From Motilimonas cestriensis (lineage in GTDB: Bacteria; Pseudomonadota; Gammaproteobacteria; Enterobacterales; CBDFNC01), in NCBI RefSeq assembly GCF_021295315.1, contig NZ_JAIMJA010000027.1, positions 1 through 56,015 of the forward strand: a stretch of 56,015 bases of DNA, written 5' to 3'. Positions 35,909-45,055 of this stretch are shown piece after piece. The translations under genes were made by a program, and so were the position numbers. Within the stretch, counting starts at the first letter, position 1; each line of letters starts with the position of its first letter. The notes below the pieces were generated by a model. It was not told where the DNA came from. It saw only the letters and a program-made list of their open reading frames with translations, and made no database searches.

Positions 35909-36253
35909 ATGAAGCAGAAAATAGTAGCCGCCGTCTTTTTTATGGCGTTGGGTTTTTTCGCTGGGGGAGAAAGTTATAAGTATCTAGCGTTTGATGAATT
36001 GAATCGTAATATCGAAGCGGGTTACAGTAATGATCTCATAGATACCCTTGATTATTTGGTTATTGCAAAGGCTATTCGGGATGAAAGATACGCAGAAGCC
36101 CTATCTTTTGCCGAGTCGATGATCGAAAACAGCGTGAGGCACCTTCCTGAAGACTCGATTCGGGGGGCTGATGGCAGCAAGGTGTTCGAAAAAATAAAAC
36201 AATATAAAAATGAAGATTGCGATGGTCAATGCCTACCTAAATTGTCGTTTTGA
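35909..36253 (+). CDS. Small exported or membrane-anchored protein, unknown
   Basis: A 114-residue protein with an N-terminal hydrophobic segment (MKQKIVAAVFFMALGFFAGG) that could be a signal peptide or anchor. The rest is helical and acidic ('AIRDERYAEALSFAESMIEN') with two cysteines near the end ('DEDCDGQC'-like, actually EDCDGQC). I do not recognise the family. GTAAGGTAAGGGC precedes the ATG. It stands alone between repeat copy B and the DUF2157 operon. Confidence 0.6.
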   Translation: MKQKIVAAVFFMALGFFAGGESYKYLAFDELNRNIEAGYSNDLIDTLDYLVIAKAIRDERYAEALSFAESMIENSVRHLPEDSIRGADGSKVFEKIKQYKNEDCDGQCLPKLSF

Positions 36254-36428
36254 ATTTAATAATATTTAGCGCTCAATCGCGGTATAAATACCGCTCTTAC
36301 AAATTTGAGCCACCTGTTCACTCCCTTTTCTCAAAGCAACTAATCGACCCTGCTATTACATCCCTTAACAATAAGCGCTAATATCATCTTCAGTTAACTG
36401 GCAATATTAGCCAGATAGGGGAAGACAA

Positions 36429-37454
36429 ATGAGTAATCTGCGTGACCAAGTGTGGGCTTGGTATCAACAAGGTGAAATCAAGGCTGAGCACATGCCCAAA
36501 GCGTTGACGCTGGCTGGCGAGGCGCAACCTGACGTGGCGTGGCGTGAGGTGATAGGGCAATTATTACTTTGGTTGGGTGTGTTGTTTATTGGCGCGGGCG
36601 TAATCATCTTTTTCGCCTTCAATTGGCAAGAGTTAGGTAAATTTGGCAAGTTTGCACTCGTGCAAGGCTTGTTGCTGATTTGCGCCTTGGCTTATGGCGG
36701 GTTGCGCTGGCAAGAGCGTGATATCAACCCTAGAGGTTTAGGCGCGACTAAGGCCAATGCCAGCTTGCTGGGTTTAAGCTTGATGATTGGCGCGCTATTA
36801 GCATTGGTGGGGCAAACCTATCAAACCGGCGCTGATCCTTGGCAGTTGTTTGCTATTTGGTCGCTGTGTTTGCTACCACTGGCGTGGTTGGCGGGCTTTG
36901 ATTTGTTGTGGCTTAAGCTATTGGCATTAATCAACCTTACTTTAGTGTTGTATTTTCATACTTGGCCGCTGGCTTGGTGGTTTTTTGATTCTTATGTATT
37001 TGTGTTAGTTGCGATAAGTTTATTCAATGGCATGGTTTATTTGGCTTTCTTGGCCGTGCAACAACTTAATATTACACGCTTAAATGCGCCTATTTGTCAG
37101 TCTCTTAGTATTTTATTGGCGCTGGTGGCGCTGACTTGGTACGGCTGCTGGCAAGCTCTTGAAATTGGCGATTCTTCCCCTTTTAGCTTTTATTTGCTCT
37201 ACAGTGCGACAGTGTTTTTGCTATCGCGTTTTGTCTTTAAACAGTTATTACCGCTGGCCTTGGTGTGCTTTAGTGCCATTGCGGTGAGCACGGTTTGGCT
37301 AGGGCGGAATATGTTTGATGCCAGCAGTGAGGTGGGCGTTTTTTTCTTTTTAGCCATGTATATCGTGGGCGCGACAGCGGGGGTATCGGTTTGGTTAACC
37401 AAAATGCGCGCCTTGTTTAACGCCGCCGAGCTCAATGGGAAGGTCAGCCAATGA
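36429..37454 (+). CDS. DUF2157 membrane protein
   Basis: A 341-residue inner-membrane protein. The DUF2157 N-terminus ('VWAWYQQGEIKAEHMPKAL' and 'GQLLLWLGVLFIGAGVIIFF', then 'AFNWQELGKFGKFALVQG') is followed by about eight further hydrophobic helices. Function is unknown. It is the first gene of a three-gene operon (DUF2157, DUF4401, GDYXXLXY protein) that recurs in many gammaproteobacteria; each junction overlaps by ATGA. GGGGAAGACAA precedes the ATG. Confidence 0.88.
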   Translation: MSNLRDQVWAWYQQGEIKAEHMPKALTLAGEAQPDVAWREVIGQLLLWLGVLFIGAGVIIFFAFNWQELGKFGKFALVQGLLLICALAYGGLRWQERDINPRGLGATKANASLLGLSLMIGALLALVGQTYQTGADPWQLFAIWSLCLLPLAWLAGFDLLWLKLLALINLTLVLYFHTWPLAWWFFDSYVFVLVAISLFNGMVYLAFLAVQQLNITRLNAPICQSLSILLALVALTWYGCWQALEIGDSSPFSFYLLYSATVFLLSRFVFKQLLPLALVCFSAIAVSTVWLGRNMFDASSEVGVFFFLAMYIVGATAGVSVWLTKMRALFNAAELNGKVSQ

Positions 37455-38548
37455 AAACTGAACATGCGCAATTATGGCAAGTCTTGCAGCAAGCGAGCTG
37501 CGTTGATACTGCGTCGCCTCTACCTGATCAGCCATTAATGCCACCTTGGTATTTAGGCATTTTACAGGGCTTTGCTGGCTGGGTGGCAGCCTTGTTCTTA
37601 CTCGGCTTTATGGGCAGCTTTTTGGCGTTGTCATTGGGTGAAGTGCTTGACGAGGGGATCTTGTTCATTGGTGCCATCTTTGTGGTGATTGGTGCGGTAC
37701 TGGACCGTAAATCGCTGCAACAACAGGTCTTTGTTACTCAGCTGGCTCTCGTGTTTGGTTTAAGTGGCTTACTGGGCGTTGGCTGGGGACTGTCAGAAAT
37801 ACTGGGCTATCGCAGTGAGCAAGCTTGGTTTTTCAGTTTTGGTGCATTGCTGATTGTTCACAGCGCATTTATTAATAATCGCTTGAGTGTGTTTTTAAAT
37901 AGCATTGGCATTGCTGGCTGTATTACTGGCTTACTGTATCAATGGCAGATGATGAGCGTGATGCCGCTAGTGATGCTGGTGTTAGCGATAGTGTTATGTC
38001 TGAATTTAGAGCGCTTCGGCGCGCATTATGGCCGCTTGTGTACTTTGGCCTATGGCTTTGCGAGCTGGACCTTACTGGCACAAGGTTTGTTAAGCCTTGG
38101 CGCGTCGGAGTTAGATTTTTTCAGCGCGACTATCGGTGAATTATCCATTTGGTCTTGGCTATTGCCTTGGTCACTGAGCCTACTGGCCAGTTTGTTGTTG
38201 GTGCGCCATATTTTTGCGCAAAGGCAAATCTCGTTATCGACGCCTGTAGGCTACGGCGCGATGGCCACTGTGGTGGTGATTGGCGCGCTAGCCGTGCCAT
38301 TAACGGGGCTAAGCACGGCGGTGCTGTTTTTATTATTGGGCTTACAACTGCGCGATAAGGTATTCACGGCGTTAGCTATTTTCAGCATTCCACTGTTTAT
38401 TAGCGCCTATTATTACTCCCTTAGTGTGAGCCTGCTGGAAAAATCCCTATTATTGACCGCGTTAGGTGCTGTGCTGTTATTGGCGCGCTGGGGGCTTAAT
38501 CGTTACCTGTCTCAGTCAAGTTCAGTCACATCGCAGGAGGCGTTATGA
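37451..38548 (+). CDS. DUF4401 membrane protein
   Basis: A 365-residue protein with roughly ten transmembrane helices and a soluble N-terminal stretch of about 35 residues ending 'MPPWYLGILQGFAGWVAALF'. Together with the genes on either side it forms the conserved DUF2157-DUF4401-GDYXXLXY set. Overlaps of four bases on both sides indicate tight co-translation and probably a membrane complex. Biochemical role unknown. Confidence 0.85.
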   Translation: MKTEHAQLWQVLQQASCVDTASPLPDQPLMPPWYLGILQGFAGWVAALFLLGFMGSFLALSLGEVLDEGILFIGAIFVVIGAVLDRKSLQQQVFVTQLALVFGLSGLLGVGWGLSEILGYRSEQAWFFSFGALLIVHSAFINNRLSVFLNSIGIAGCITGLLYQWQMMSVMPLVMLVLAIVLCLNLERFGAHYGRLCTLAYGFASWTLLAQGLLSLGASELDFFSATIGELSIWSWLLPWSLSLLASLLLVRHIFAQRQISLSTPVGYGAMATVVVIGALAVPLTGLSTAVLFLLLGLQLRDKVFTALAIFSIPLFISAYYYSLSVSLLEKSLLLTALGAVLLLARWGLNRYLSQSSSVTSQEAL

Positions 38549-39054
38549 AATCATTACGGCAAGTAAAGTTGAGTATCGCCGCAGTGCTGCTATTAAGTGT
38601 AGGCCTATTGGCGATGATCAATTGGGATATCGTTAAACGTGAGGCTTGGTTAGCAGAGGGCGAGGTGGTGCGCCTTGAACTGGCGCCGGTTGATCCCCGC
38701 TCGTTAATGCAAGGTGATTACATGACGTTGAATTATCAGATCATGGCAACGATCCGTTCAAAAGCCGACGGCGACAACCTAAATGGTTATGTGCGGGTGA
38801 AACGCAATGCCGATCTAGTCGCCCAGTTTGTTGCCTTTGAAGCCAATTACCTTGATGCCAGTACACTGCCTGAAAATGAACTGTTGCTGCAAGTTCGACT
38901 GCGCGGCCAAGTTAAACTGGCAACCAATGCGTTCTTTTTTCAAGAAGGCCAAGGCGAGCGTTTTGAGGCGGCGCAATACGGCGAGTTTAGAGTGAATGAA
39001 CAGGGCGAGTTGTTGCTTGATGCCTTGCTTGATCAAGATTTGCAGAAACTGTAG
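38545..39054 (+). CDS. GDYXXLXY-domain protein
   Basis: A 169-residue protein with one N-terminal membrane helix (about residues 11-27) and a periplasmic beta domain containing the family motif 'LMQGDYMTLNYQIM' (GDYMTLNY). Last gene of the DUF2157 operon. The C-terminal part ('AQYGEFRVNEQGELLLDALL') is conserved in the family. Function unknown. Confidence 0.88.
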   Translation: MKSLRQVKLSIAAVLLLSVGLLAMINWDIVKREAWLAEGEVVRLELAPVDPRSLMQGDYMTLNYQIMATIRSKADGDNLNGYVRVKRNADLVAQFVAFEANYLDASTLPENELLLQVRLRGQVKLATNAFFFQEGQGERFEAAQYGEFRVNEQGELLLDALLDQDLQKL

Positions 39055-39075
39055 GTATTTTGAGTTAATGTAAAC

Positions 39076-39102
39076 CATGGCTGTTAGTCTGATACAGCCA
39101 TG
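39076..39102. terminator. Hairpin between convergent genes
   Basis: CATGGCTG (39076-39083) and CAGCCATG (39095-39102) form a perfect stem, extended by TAAA/TTTA flanks with one mismatch. It lies between the GDYXXLXY gene and the convergent small membrane gene and can serve both. Confidence 0.6.
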
Positions 39103-39121
39103 CTTTACTAATTAGTTTCTA

Positions 39122-39544
39122 TTAAAGTTGCTCTATTTGTTGTGCATCATTTTTACTCGCAGCAATAACTTCCTTGGCTGAGCGTAGTGCCGCATCTAAT
39201 TGCTCATAGCTAAAGGCTCTTATCCCAGTAGCCCCTTTCCAAGTATCATGAAAATACTCATGGCTTGATAAGATCGCTTCGTGCGCATTGTAGAGCTGTA
39301 CAAATTCAGCTTTTAACCGACCTACTTCAGCGTATTTTTCAGCCGCTTCAGGATCTGGCGAATTAGTGTCTAATGAGAATAAAATGATTATGCAAATCAA
39401 TGGACTCAATATTAATGAAAGAGCAAACCAAGCGGGTCCACTGCGCATACGATTTTCTGCCATATAGGCTGGGATTAAACATATCGCTAAAGCGAAAATA
39501 AAATGGAATATGCTCATCCCTTTAATAAGACCAACAAGCAACAT
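39122..39544 (-). CDS. Small membrane protein with coiled-coil tail, unknown
   Basis: A 140-residue protein with two hydrophobic segments at the N-terminus (about residues 8-30 and 36-56) and a helical cytoplasmic or periplasmic tail ('AAEKYAEVGRLKAEFVQLYN', 'AALRSAKEVIAASKNDAQQI'). AAAGGA precedes the ATG with eight-base spacing. It is monocistronic and convergent with the GDYXXLXY operon. I do not recognise the family. Confidence 0.6.
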   Translation of the reverse strand: MLLVGLIKGMSIFHFIFALAICLIPAYMAENRMRSGPAWFALSLILSPLICIIILFSLDTNSPDPEAAEKYAEVGRLKAEFVQLYNAHEAILSSHEYFHDTWKGATGIRAFSYEQLDAALRSAKEVIAASKNDAQQIEQL

Positions 39545-39656
39545 AGATTGTTTCCTTTAGTGTAAAGATTGAAAGGATTATCGCATGCAAATGATTATCT
39601 TTTGATTTATTTTTTATTTTTGGTGTGATCTGTTTCTATTTTTATAAAGGCGTTCA

Positions 39657-39681
39657 CAAAAACAGGAGCCTAAGCTCCCGT
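39657..39681 (-). terminator. Terminator of the COG2509 flavoprotein gene
   Basis: On the minus strand ACGGGAGC, loop TTAG, GCTCCTGT, then TTTTTG. The stem has one G-T wobble. It lies 22 bases after the stop codon. Confidence 0.75.
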
Positions 39682-39702
39682 TGTCGTTTTAGCAAATCGA
39701 GT

Positions 39703-41310
39703 TTACTGTTTCGCCAATATATCCAGCGCCAGTGCCTCAGCCACTTTAATACCGTCTATCCCTGACGATAGAATACCGCCAGCATAGCCTGCGCCTTCGC
39801 CGGTGGGGTAAAGGCCTTTGATGTTGATGCTTTGATAATCTTTACCGCGCTTAATGCAAATGGGTGATGAGGTGCGGGTTTCTACACCGGTTAATAGGCC
39901 ATCTGCATTGGCAAAACCTTTAATCTTTTTATCAAAGGCGGGCATGGCTTCGCGCACGGCTTCAATCACGTAATCGGGTAACACGCCTTTAAAGCTGGTT
40001 AGGGTAATGCCGGGGGTGTATGACGGGGTGATGTTACCTAATTCACTAGAATCTTTACCAGCCAGTAAATCGCCAACTAACTGCGCGGGCGCATTGTAGT
40101 TACTGCCGCCCGCTACATAGGCTTTTTGCTCTAAATCGCGCTGGAATTCAATGCCCGCTAATGGGTGGCCGGGGAAGTCTTTTTCCGGATCAACACCAAC
40201 CACAATCGCACTGTTAGCGTTGCGTTCGTTACGTGAATATTGGCTCATGCCGTTGGTGACCACGCGGCCCGGCTCTGATGATGAAGCAACCACAGTGCCG
40301 CCCGGACACATACAAAAACTATACACAGTGCGACCATTTTTACAGTGATGTACTAGCTTGTAATCCGCTGCGCCTAAAATCGGATTGCCAGCATTAGGGC
40401 CAAAGCGGCATTCATCAATCATTGACTGCTTGTGTTCAACGCGAAAGCCAACTGAGAAGGGTTTAGGCTCAATGTAAACGCCTTTGTCGTGCAGCATATA
40501 AAAGGTATCGCGGGCACTGTGACCGACTGCTAACACCACATGGCGGCTATCAATGCGTTCACCGTCTGCTAGGGTCACGCCGGTAATTTGCTCGCCGTCT
40601 AAATGAATGTCATCAACGCGGGCGCTAAAGCGAATTTCACCGCCAAGGGCAATAATTTCAGCGCGCATTTTTTCAATCATGGTCACCAGTTTAAAGGTAC
40701 CGATATGCGGCTTGCTAACGTACATTATTTCTTCTGGCGCGCCAGCGGCAACAAATTCGGTAAGTACCTTGCGGCCATAGTGGTTAGGATCTTTTACTTG
40801 GCTATAAAGCTTGCCATCAGAGAAGGTGCCTGCGCCGCCTTCACCAAATTGCACGTTTGATTCTGGGTTCAGTGTGCGCTTGCGCCAAAAACCAAAGGTG
40901 TCTTTGGTGCGTTCGCGCACTTCTTTGCCACGCTCTAAAATAATCGGGTTAAACCCCATTTGCGCTAATACTAAGCCGGCAAATAAACCACTGGGGCCAA
41001 AGCCAATCACCACTGGGCGTTCGGTCAAGTTGGATGGTGCCTTGGCAACAAACTTGTAGCTGGTATCAGGTGCCATTTTAACGTGGGGGTCGTCTTTAAA
41101 TTGCGCCAGCAGCTCGGCTTCGTTGTCCACTTCAATATCTAAGGTGTAAACCAGAAAGATGTTGGTTTTTTTACGCGCGTCATAGCCACGTTTAAACATA
41201 TGAAAAGAATGTAATTGATCAGCGCTAATATTCAGCTTAGTAACGATGGCAGCAGGTAAGGCCGCTTCATCATGATCAAGAGGCAGTTTTATTTCGGTTA
41301 AACGTAGCAT
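39703..41310 (-). CDS. COG2509-type FAD-dependent oxidoreductase
   Basis: A 535-residue cytosolic flavoprotein. The N-terminal ferredoxin-like domain (about 1-85) is followed by an FAD Rossmann motif 'RPVVIGFGPSGLFAGLVLAQ', then 'ESNVQFGEGGAGTFSDGKLY', 'HVVLAVGHSARDTFYMLHDK', 'FCMCPGGTVVASSSEPGRVV' and the C-terminal 'GLYPTGEGAGYAGGILSSG'. This is the uncharacterised COG2509 dehydrogenase family; the reaction is unknown. It is monocistronic, with its own terminator, and divergent from fdxA (184 bases), so a shared regulatory region and an electron-transfer link are possible but unproven. Confidence 0.88.
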   Translation of the reverse strand: MLRLTEIKLPLDHDEAALPAAIVTKLNISADQLHSFHMFKRGYDARKKTNIFLVYTLDIEVDNEAELLAQFKDDPHVKMAPDTSYKFVAKAPSNLTERPVVIGFGPSGLFAGLVLAQMGFNPIILERGKEVRERTKDTFGFWRKRTLNPESNVQFGEGGAGTFSDGKLYSQVKDPNHYGRKVLTEFVAAGAPEEIMYVSKPHIGTFKLVTMIEKMRAEIIALGGEIRFSARVDDIHLDGEQITGVTLADGERIDSRHVVLAVGHSARDTFYMLHDKGVYIEPKPFSVGFRVEHKQSMIDECRFGPNAGNPILGAADYKLVHHCKNGRTVYSFCMCPGGTVVASSSEPGRVVTNGMSQYSRNERNANSAIVVGVDPEKDFPGHPLAGIEFQRDLEQKAYVAGGSNYNAPAQLVGDLLAGKDSSELGNITPSYTPGITLTSFKGVLPDYVIEAVREAMPAFDKKIKGFANADGLLTGVETRTSSPICIKRGKDYQSINIKGLYPTGEGAGYAGGILSSGIDGIKVAEALALDILAKQ

Positions 41311-41494
41311 AGGGATACTCAGGTTTTGGTTGGTGTCTTAGCGTTTGACTTACATCAGCGGCTCACAATGGCGCGTATTTTACGTTAAGCAGGGCGAGGT
41401 GTCAGGCCATTTGTTGCTTGTTTTTTAACACCAGTTAAGTATGATCCCGCCACGAATTTTTGGGCGTACTTGAAACGCGATAGAGGATGTGAAC

Positions 41495-41818
41495 ATGGCG
41501 TTTGTTGTTACCGAGAACTGCATTAAATGTAAATACACTGACTGTGTTGCTGTGTGCCCTGCCGATGCGTTTTACGAAGGCCCAAATTTTTTAGCCATTA
41601 GCCCAATTGACTGTATTGATTGTGGTTTATGTGAGCCGGAATGCCCAGCTAACGCCATCGTGCAGGAAGATGATTTAACCCCCGAACAGCAAGATTTTCT
41701 CGCCCTTAATGAAGAGCTAGCACTGACTTGGCCCAACATTACCGAAGTAAAAGACGCGCCAGCGGATGCTGATGAGTGGAATGGTGTTGCCGACAAGCTG
41801 CAATATCTTGAAACTTAA
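41495..41818 (+). CDS. fdxA: 7Fe ferredoxin FdxA
   Basis: A 107-residue ferredoxin, the standard length of FdxA. Cluster ligands are in '[14 protein letters not shown]' and '[12 protein letters not shown]', with the family-specific C-terminal extension '[19 protein letters not shown]'. It binds one [3Fe-4S] and one [4Fe-4S] cluster and carries electrons at low potential. The start is ATG at 41495, seven bases after AGAGGA; the in-frame GTG at 41489 is too close to that site. It is divergent from the COG2509 flavoprotein. Confidence 0.96.
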   Translation: MAFVVTENCIKCKYTDCVAVCPADAFYEGPNFLAISPIDCIDCGLCEPECPANAIVQEDDLTPEQQDFLALNEELALTWPNITEVKDAPADADEWNGVADKLQYLET

Positions 41819-41826
41819 TTCTTCAA

Positions 41827-41850
41827 TTTAGCGTTTAGTTAAACGCTAAA
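41827..41850 (+). terminator. Perfect palindrome downstream of fdxA
   Basis: TTTAGCGTTT (41827-41836) and AAACGCTAAA (41841-41850) pair fully. It lies eight bases after the fdxA stop. No T run follows directly, so terminator function is likely but not certain. Confidence 0.5.
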
Positions 41851-42099
41851 GATTGTGAACTCTTAGGCTTTTTCATTTTCAGCGTAAATTAGTTGACCCC
41901 TTCTTATTTCCTTATGGTTAATAAAATTCAACACAAAGCACTCAGTCAAACTTATTAGGTTGGCTGTACTTTGGTCTATTTTTTATCAATAATACAGACG
42001 TGTGAAAGTCATTTTGGCTAACGTTAGCAGTAACGGTATACAAATTATTTAGAGCTAAAACTGGGTCTCTTCATTGGGCCGCGAAATCGGAACATAAAG

Positions 42100-42669
42100 A
42101 TGAAAAAATGGCTTAACGCAATAGCATTTACCCTTATGATGGCGCTAGTTAGTCAGCCCAGTATGGCGAAAAAAGTATATAAATGGGTTGATGAGCAAGG
42201 TGTTACTCATTACAGCGACAGCACGCCAGCCTCCGCCATGAGCGACACCCACAATGTTAATCAAGTCTCAGTCACCGAAGATTTACCGTCTGGAAATTAC
42301 CGAGGAGTGGCCAAAAAGCCAACCTACACTAGCCTAAGTAGTCAATCAGAGAAACAAAGTGCTAAAAAGCAACGGGGCAAAGATCCCGCCACGCAATGCT
42401 ATAGTGCCATTAAAAACCTCACCGCAGGCCTCAAGTCGATAAAGCAACAAGCTAAAAAACGCCATATGAGTAACGGCATGAAAGAAAACGAATTTGAGAA
42501 AAAGTATGCTGAAGCGATGAAAAAAATTGAATCAGCAAAATCCAGTTGTGTTGAAAGTTACGAAACAGGTAAAAGTCGAGATATCGATTGTTTGGCGAAT
42601 TTAAGCCATCCCGATGATTTTGTTTATTGTGTGTATGCCAGTCGTTTAACGGGCTTTTCAGGGTATTAA
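42100..42669 (+). CDS. DUF4124-domain secreted protein
   Basis: A 189-residue protein with a signal peptide (MKKWLNAIAFTLMMALVSQPSMA) and an N-terminal DUF4124 domain ('KKVYKWVDEQGVTHYSDSTP'), a small beta unit common in periplasmic proteins. The rest is lysine-rich and helical with paired cysteines ('ATQCYSAIKNL', 'SAKSSCVESY', 'DIDCLANL', 'VYCVYASRL') that could form disulfides. Function unknown. A promoter is expected in the 280-base gap after fdxA, where nothing definite was seen. Confidence 0.78.
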   Translation: MKKWLNAIAFTLMMALVSQPSMAKKVYKWVDEQGVTHYSDSTPASAMSDTHNVNQVSVTEDLPSGNYRGVAKKPTYTSLSSQSEKQSAKKQRGKDPATQCYSAIKNLTAGLKSIKQQAKKRHMSNGMKENEFEKKYAEAMKKIESAKSSCVESYETGKSRDIDCLANLSHPDDFVYCVYASRLTGFSGY

Positions 42670-42974
42670 AAATCATGAATGAAACGGATTTTTTAAAAGC
42701 ATTAAAAAGTGTTAAAGCCTTGCGATTGGTCGCTTCATTATTGCTACCTTAACCCGCCTTTAAGTTAATCAACTCTTGCAGCGCTGCGCGCTAAGTCAAA
42801 TTATTATAATTTTCCCATATGGGTAAAAATAAAAATCATTTAATATTGATGACGTTAGATAACCAGTATCTTGAAGTTGCTTGGGTATACAAGTTGAAGA
42901 AAGGCCAGAATAGGTAAGTTGGCTCATAAGCCGCAAACGTTGCGAAAATAACAACCGAAGCACAGGAGTGAAAT
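42670..42974. other. Intergenic region with repeat and possible gene remnant
   Basis: 305 bases. A 25-codon frame at 42675-42752 begins MNETDFLKALKSVKALRLVA, without a ribosome site; it may be a remnant or chance. A reverse copy of the ACCCAAGCAACCTSAAGATGC-type repeat lies at 42866-42890. Nothing else is clear. Confidence 0.4.
42866..42890 (-). repeat. Short dispersed repeat, reverse copy
   Basis: Read on the minus strand: GTATACCCAAGCAACTTCAA then GATAC. It is the closest match to the half-hairpin at 54758-54808 outside that site. Confidence 0.6.
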
Positions 42975-43514
42975 ATGGCCCCAGAATTAGTGGCGCTGCA
43001 GCAGAAGCTAGCGCAGTTAAATGATGCGAGCTTAATCAGGTCGATGGACTCGTTCAAAGTGGCTTTCGATCCTTGCGAGTGGGATGACGAGGAAGAATAC
43101 GAGGCAGAGCTGGCGGATGAATTACCCGTTTATCAAATGATGGTTGATATTGCAGTGCAACGAGGCATGAAAGAGGGGCTGCATCAGCAAGCATTTTTTC
43201 ATGCCAAAGCGTTTGACCAAACAAACGATCCCGCAGACCGGGCGCAAGCCATCGAGTTGCTCAAAAAGGCGGTAGAGGCTGGCTGTGGCGGCGCTGCAAT
43301 TGACCTTGGCGGCGAAATTCGTTTCGATCTGAATGTCGATATCGTTGATCTTCTCGCCTACTCTTGTTTACCCGGTGGCGATGTAGCAGAGCAGGCAATT
43401 TATTTTCCCGACCAAGCAACTCCAGAAGTGATTGCACAAGCGAATGCGAAACTTAAGGCACTACGCGACAAGGGCGTTGAGCTCGATTACGAGTGTCACT
43501 GCATCTTTGACTAG
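42975..43514 (+). CDS. Acidic protein of unknown function
   Basis: A 179-residue acidic, soluble protein. The N-terminus has an Asp/Glu cluster ('CEWDDEEEYEAELADELP'). The middle ('QAFFHAKAFDQTNDPADRAQ', 'AIELLKKAVEAGCGGAAIDL') looks like helical Sel1/TPR-type units. CAGGAGTGAAAT precedes the ATG. It is followed by a 25-codon frame and two more unrecognised genes on the same strand (43651-45964), which together form an unexplained group. No family recognised. Confidence 0.6.
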   Translation: MAPELVALQQKLAQLNDASLIRSMDSFKVAFDPCEWDDEEEYEAELADELPVYQMMVDIAVQRGMKEGLHQQAFFHAKAFDQTNDPADRAQAIELLKKAVEAGCGGAAIDLGGEIRFDLNVDIVDLLAYSCLPGGDVAEQAIYFPDQATPEVIAQANAKLKALRDKGVELDYECHCIFD

Positions 43515-43549
43515 CCCAGCTTGGCTTAATCCCTTTAAGGAAAGCGTTA

Positions 43550-43627
43550 ATGGATTTAGAACTAATGTGGCAACAGGTGAGGGCCAAAGGAGTGGCGTTT
43601 GATGAGCCTTGGGTGCCTAAGCGCTAG
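43550..43627 (+). CDS. Possible 25-residue peptide or gene remnant
   Basis: ATG at 43550 after AAGGAAAGCG opens MDLELMWQQVRAKGVAFDEP ending WVPKR. The ribosome site is good and the frame fits the same-strand gene run, but the peptide is too short to classify. It could be the start of a truncated gene. Confidence 0.35.
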   Translation: MDLELMWQQVRAKGVAFDEPWVPKR

Positions 43628-43650
43628 GCCTTTTGTAAGGAGTATTGAAG

Positions 43651-45003
43651 ATGAAAAAAATGATAGCCTGTTATATGGGCGAAATTAATAGCGAACGTTA
43701 TTCTGACTTTTTTGCTATGTACAATGCCGCAACGTTTGATTTTATTGATTCATATAATAGTGAACAAGGCAAAAGGGTGGGCAATGTTGATAAAAATCTA
43801 ATCAATATCAAGCTTGATAATGAACGATATTTGACTTGGTTTAACCGCATTGAAAATAAATCTGATTCATTTCAATTGCCAGAAAACGTGGTCGGGCAAA
43901 TTGTTGTGTCAACAAAGTATATTATTTTTTCCTATCAAGAAGATACGGAACGTTTTTTTGTTTACAACCTCGCTTCTCGGGAGAAGGTGGCTGAAATTAA
44001 ATGCGGTAATGTATTTTTTTCTTTTGCCAATGAGCAGTTTTGTATTGCAGAGCGTGATGACGATAAATCGCTAATGAAAATTGACCTGTTAACAGGCACC
44101 GTTTTATGGCAAGCGGATGTCGGCAATTTTACCTTTAGGACCTTTTCTGAAAAGTCGAATTGTATTATCACTGAACGCAACAAAAGCTGGATAGCATTAG
44201 ACGTGAATACCGGTAAGGAAGTCACTCGGCTTGAGTTAACGGACACATTAGGCCCTGATTTTTTTTCAAACTATATTCACACTTTTTCTGAGGCTGGGCA
44301 TCATTGGCTCTGGAATATCGATACGCTGGAGCTTGTGGAATTTGATGTCGCGGCCTATTCCTCATCTTATCGTTACCAACATTTGTTGTTTGACAATGCA
44401 ACTAAACTCCTTGTTTTTGAAGAGCTGGAAAAAGGTTGCAATGGCTGGGTTTATTTATATGAGGTGCCCAGTGGCAAAGCGCTGGGGAAGGCGCGCTTAC
44501 TAGATCAATCCCTTGCTTTTACTCATAGTTGGACTTGCTTAAATGGTCGAATTTATTGTCGCGCGCGGACTCATGCAGAGTTTAGCGCCAGACTATTAAG
44601 TTTTGCATTAAGTGAGCTAGATGGCACGGCATTAACAGTAACGGAGGAAGAGCAAAATGTGGTGCAAACCCATCATCATTTATTGAAGTCCAGTTACGAT
44701 ATTCAACTCTCATTCCCGTTACCGGCTCGCTTTGATACCGCGTTGCGCCATTTAACTGAGCGCCTTTGGGCCATATTAGATGCTTGGCATGAGAAGCAAG
44801 AGCGACGAGAAGATAGGCGTTTTAGCAATAAGCTCACTTTAAATTTATCTGGACTCGAGCTTAATGACGAGCAAAGATCGATTTTTGATAAAATGATCAC
44901 CTACTTTGTGGCTTGCTTTAAAGTGCGTGATGCGCCCGAGTATCAACCGGAAAAGCAGCTTTATACTTTTAAGTTGAAAAGAGGCGGTAATCGTTGGAGC
45001 TAG
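43651..45003 (+). CDS. Unrecognised protein with propeller-like repeats
   Basis: About 450 residues. The start at 43651 follows AAGGAG. Residues about 60-340 show alternating short strands with 'LMKIDLLTGTVLWQADVGNF' and 'WIALDVNTGKEVTRLEL', a pattern typical of PQQ/WD-type beta-propellers; no signal peptide is present, so it is likely cytosolic. The C-terminal 110 residues are helical and basic ('EKQERREDRRFSNKLTLNLS'). Base composition is slightly more AT-rich by eye than the neighbours. It belongs to a run of unknown genes. No function proposed. Confidence 0.6.
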   Translation: MKKMIACYMGEINSERYSDFFAMYNAATFDFIDSYNSEQGKRVGNVDKNLINIKLDNERYLTWFNRIENKSDSFQLPENVVGQIVVSTKYIIFSYQEDTERFFVYNLASREKVAEIKCGNVFFSFANEQFCIAERDDDKSLMKIDLLTGTVLWQADVGNFTFRTFSEKSNCIITERNKSWIALDVNTGKEVTRLELTDTLGPDFFSNYIHTFSEAGHHWLWNIDTLELVEFDVAAYSSSYRYQHLLFDNATKLLVFEELEKGCNGWVYLYEVPSGKALGKARLLDQSLAFTHSWTCLNGRIYCRARTHAEFSARLLSFALSELDGTALTVTEEEQNVVQTHHHLLKSSYDIQLSFPLPARFDTALRHLTERLWAILDAWHEKQERREDRRFSNKLTLNLSGLELNDEQRSIFDKMITYFVACFKVRDAPEYQPEKQLYTFKLKRGGNRWS

Positions 45004-45055
45004 TAGCCTAAGTAATGACAACGCAATTTAATGGGTTATCAAGGATGAAAAACAG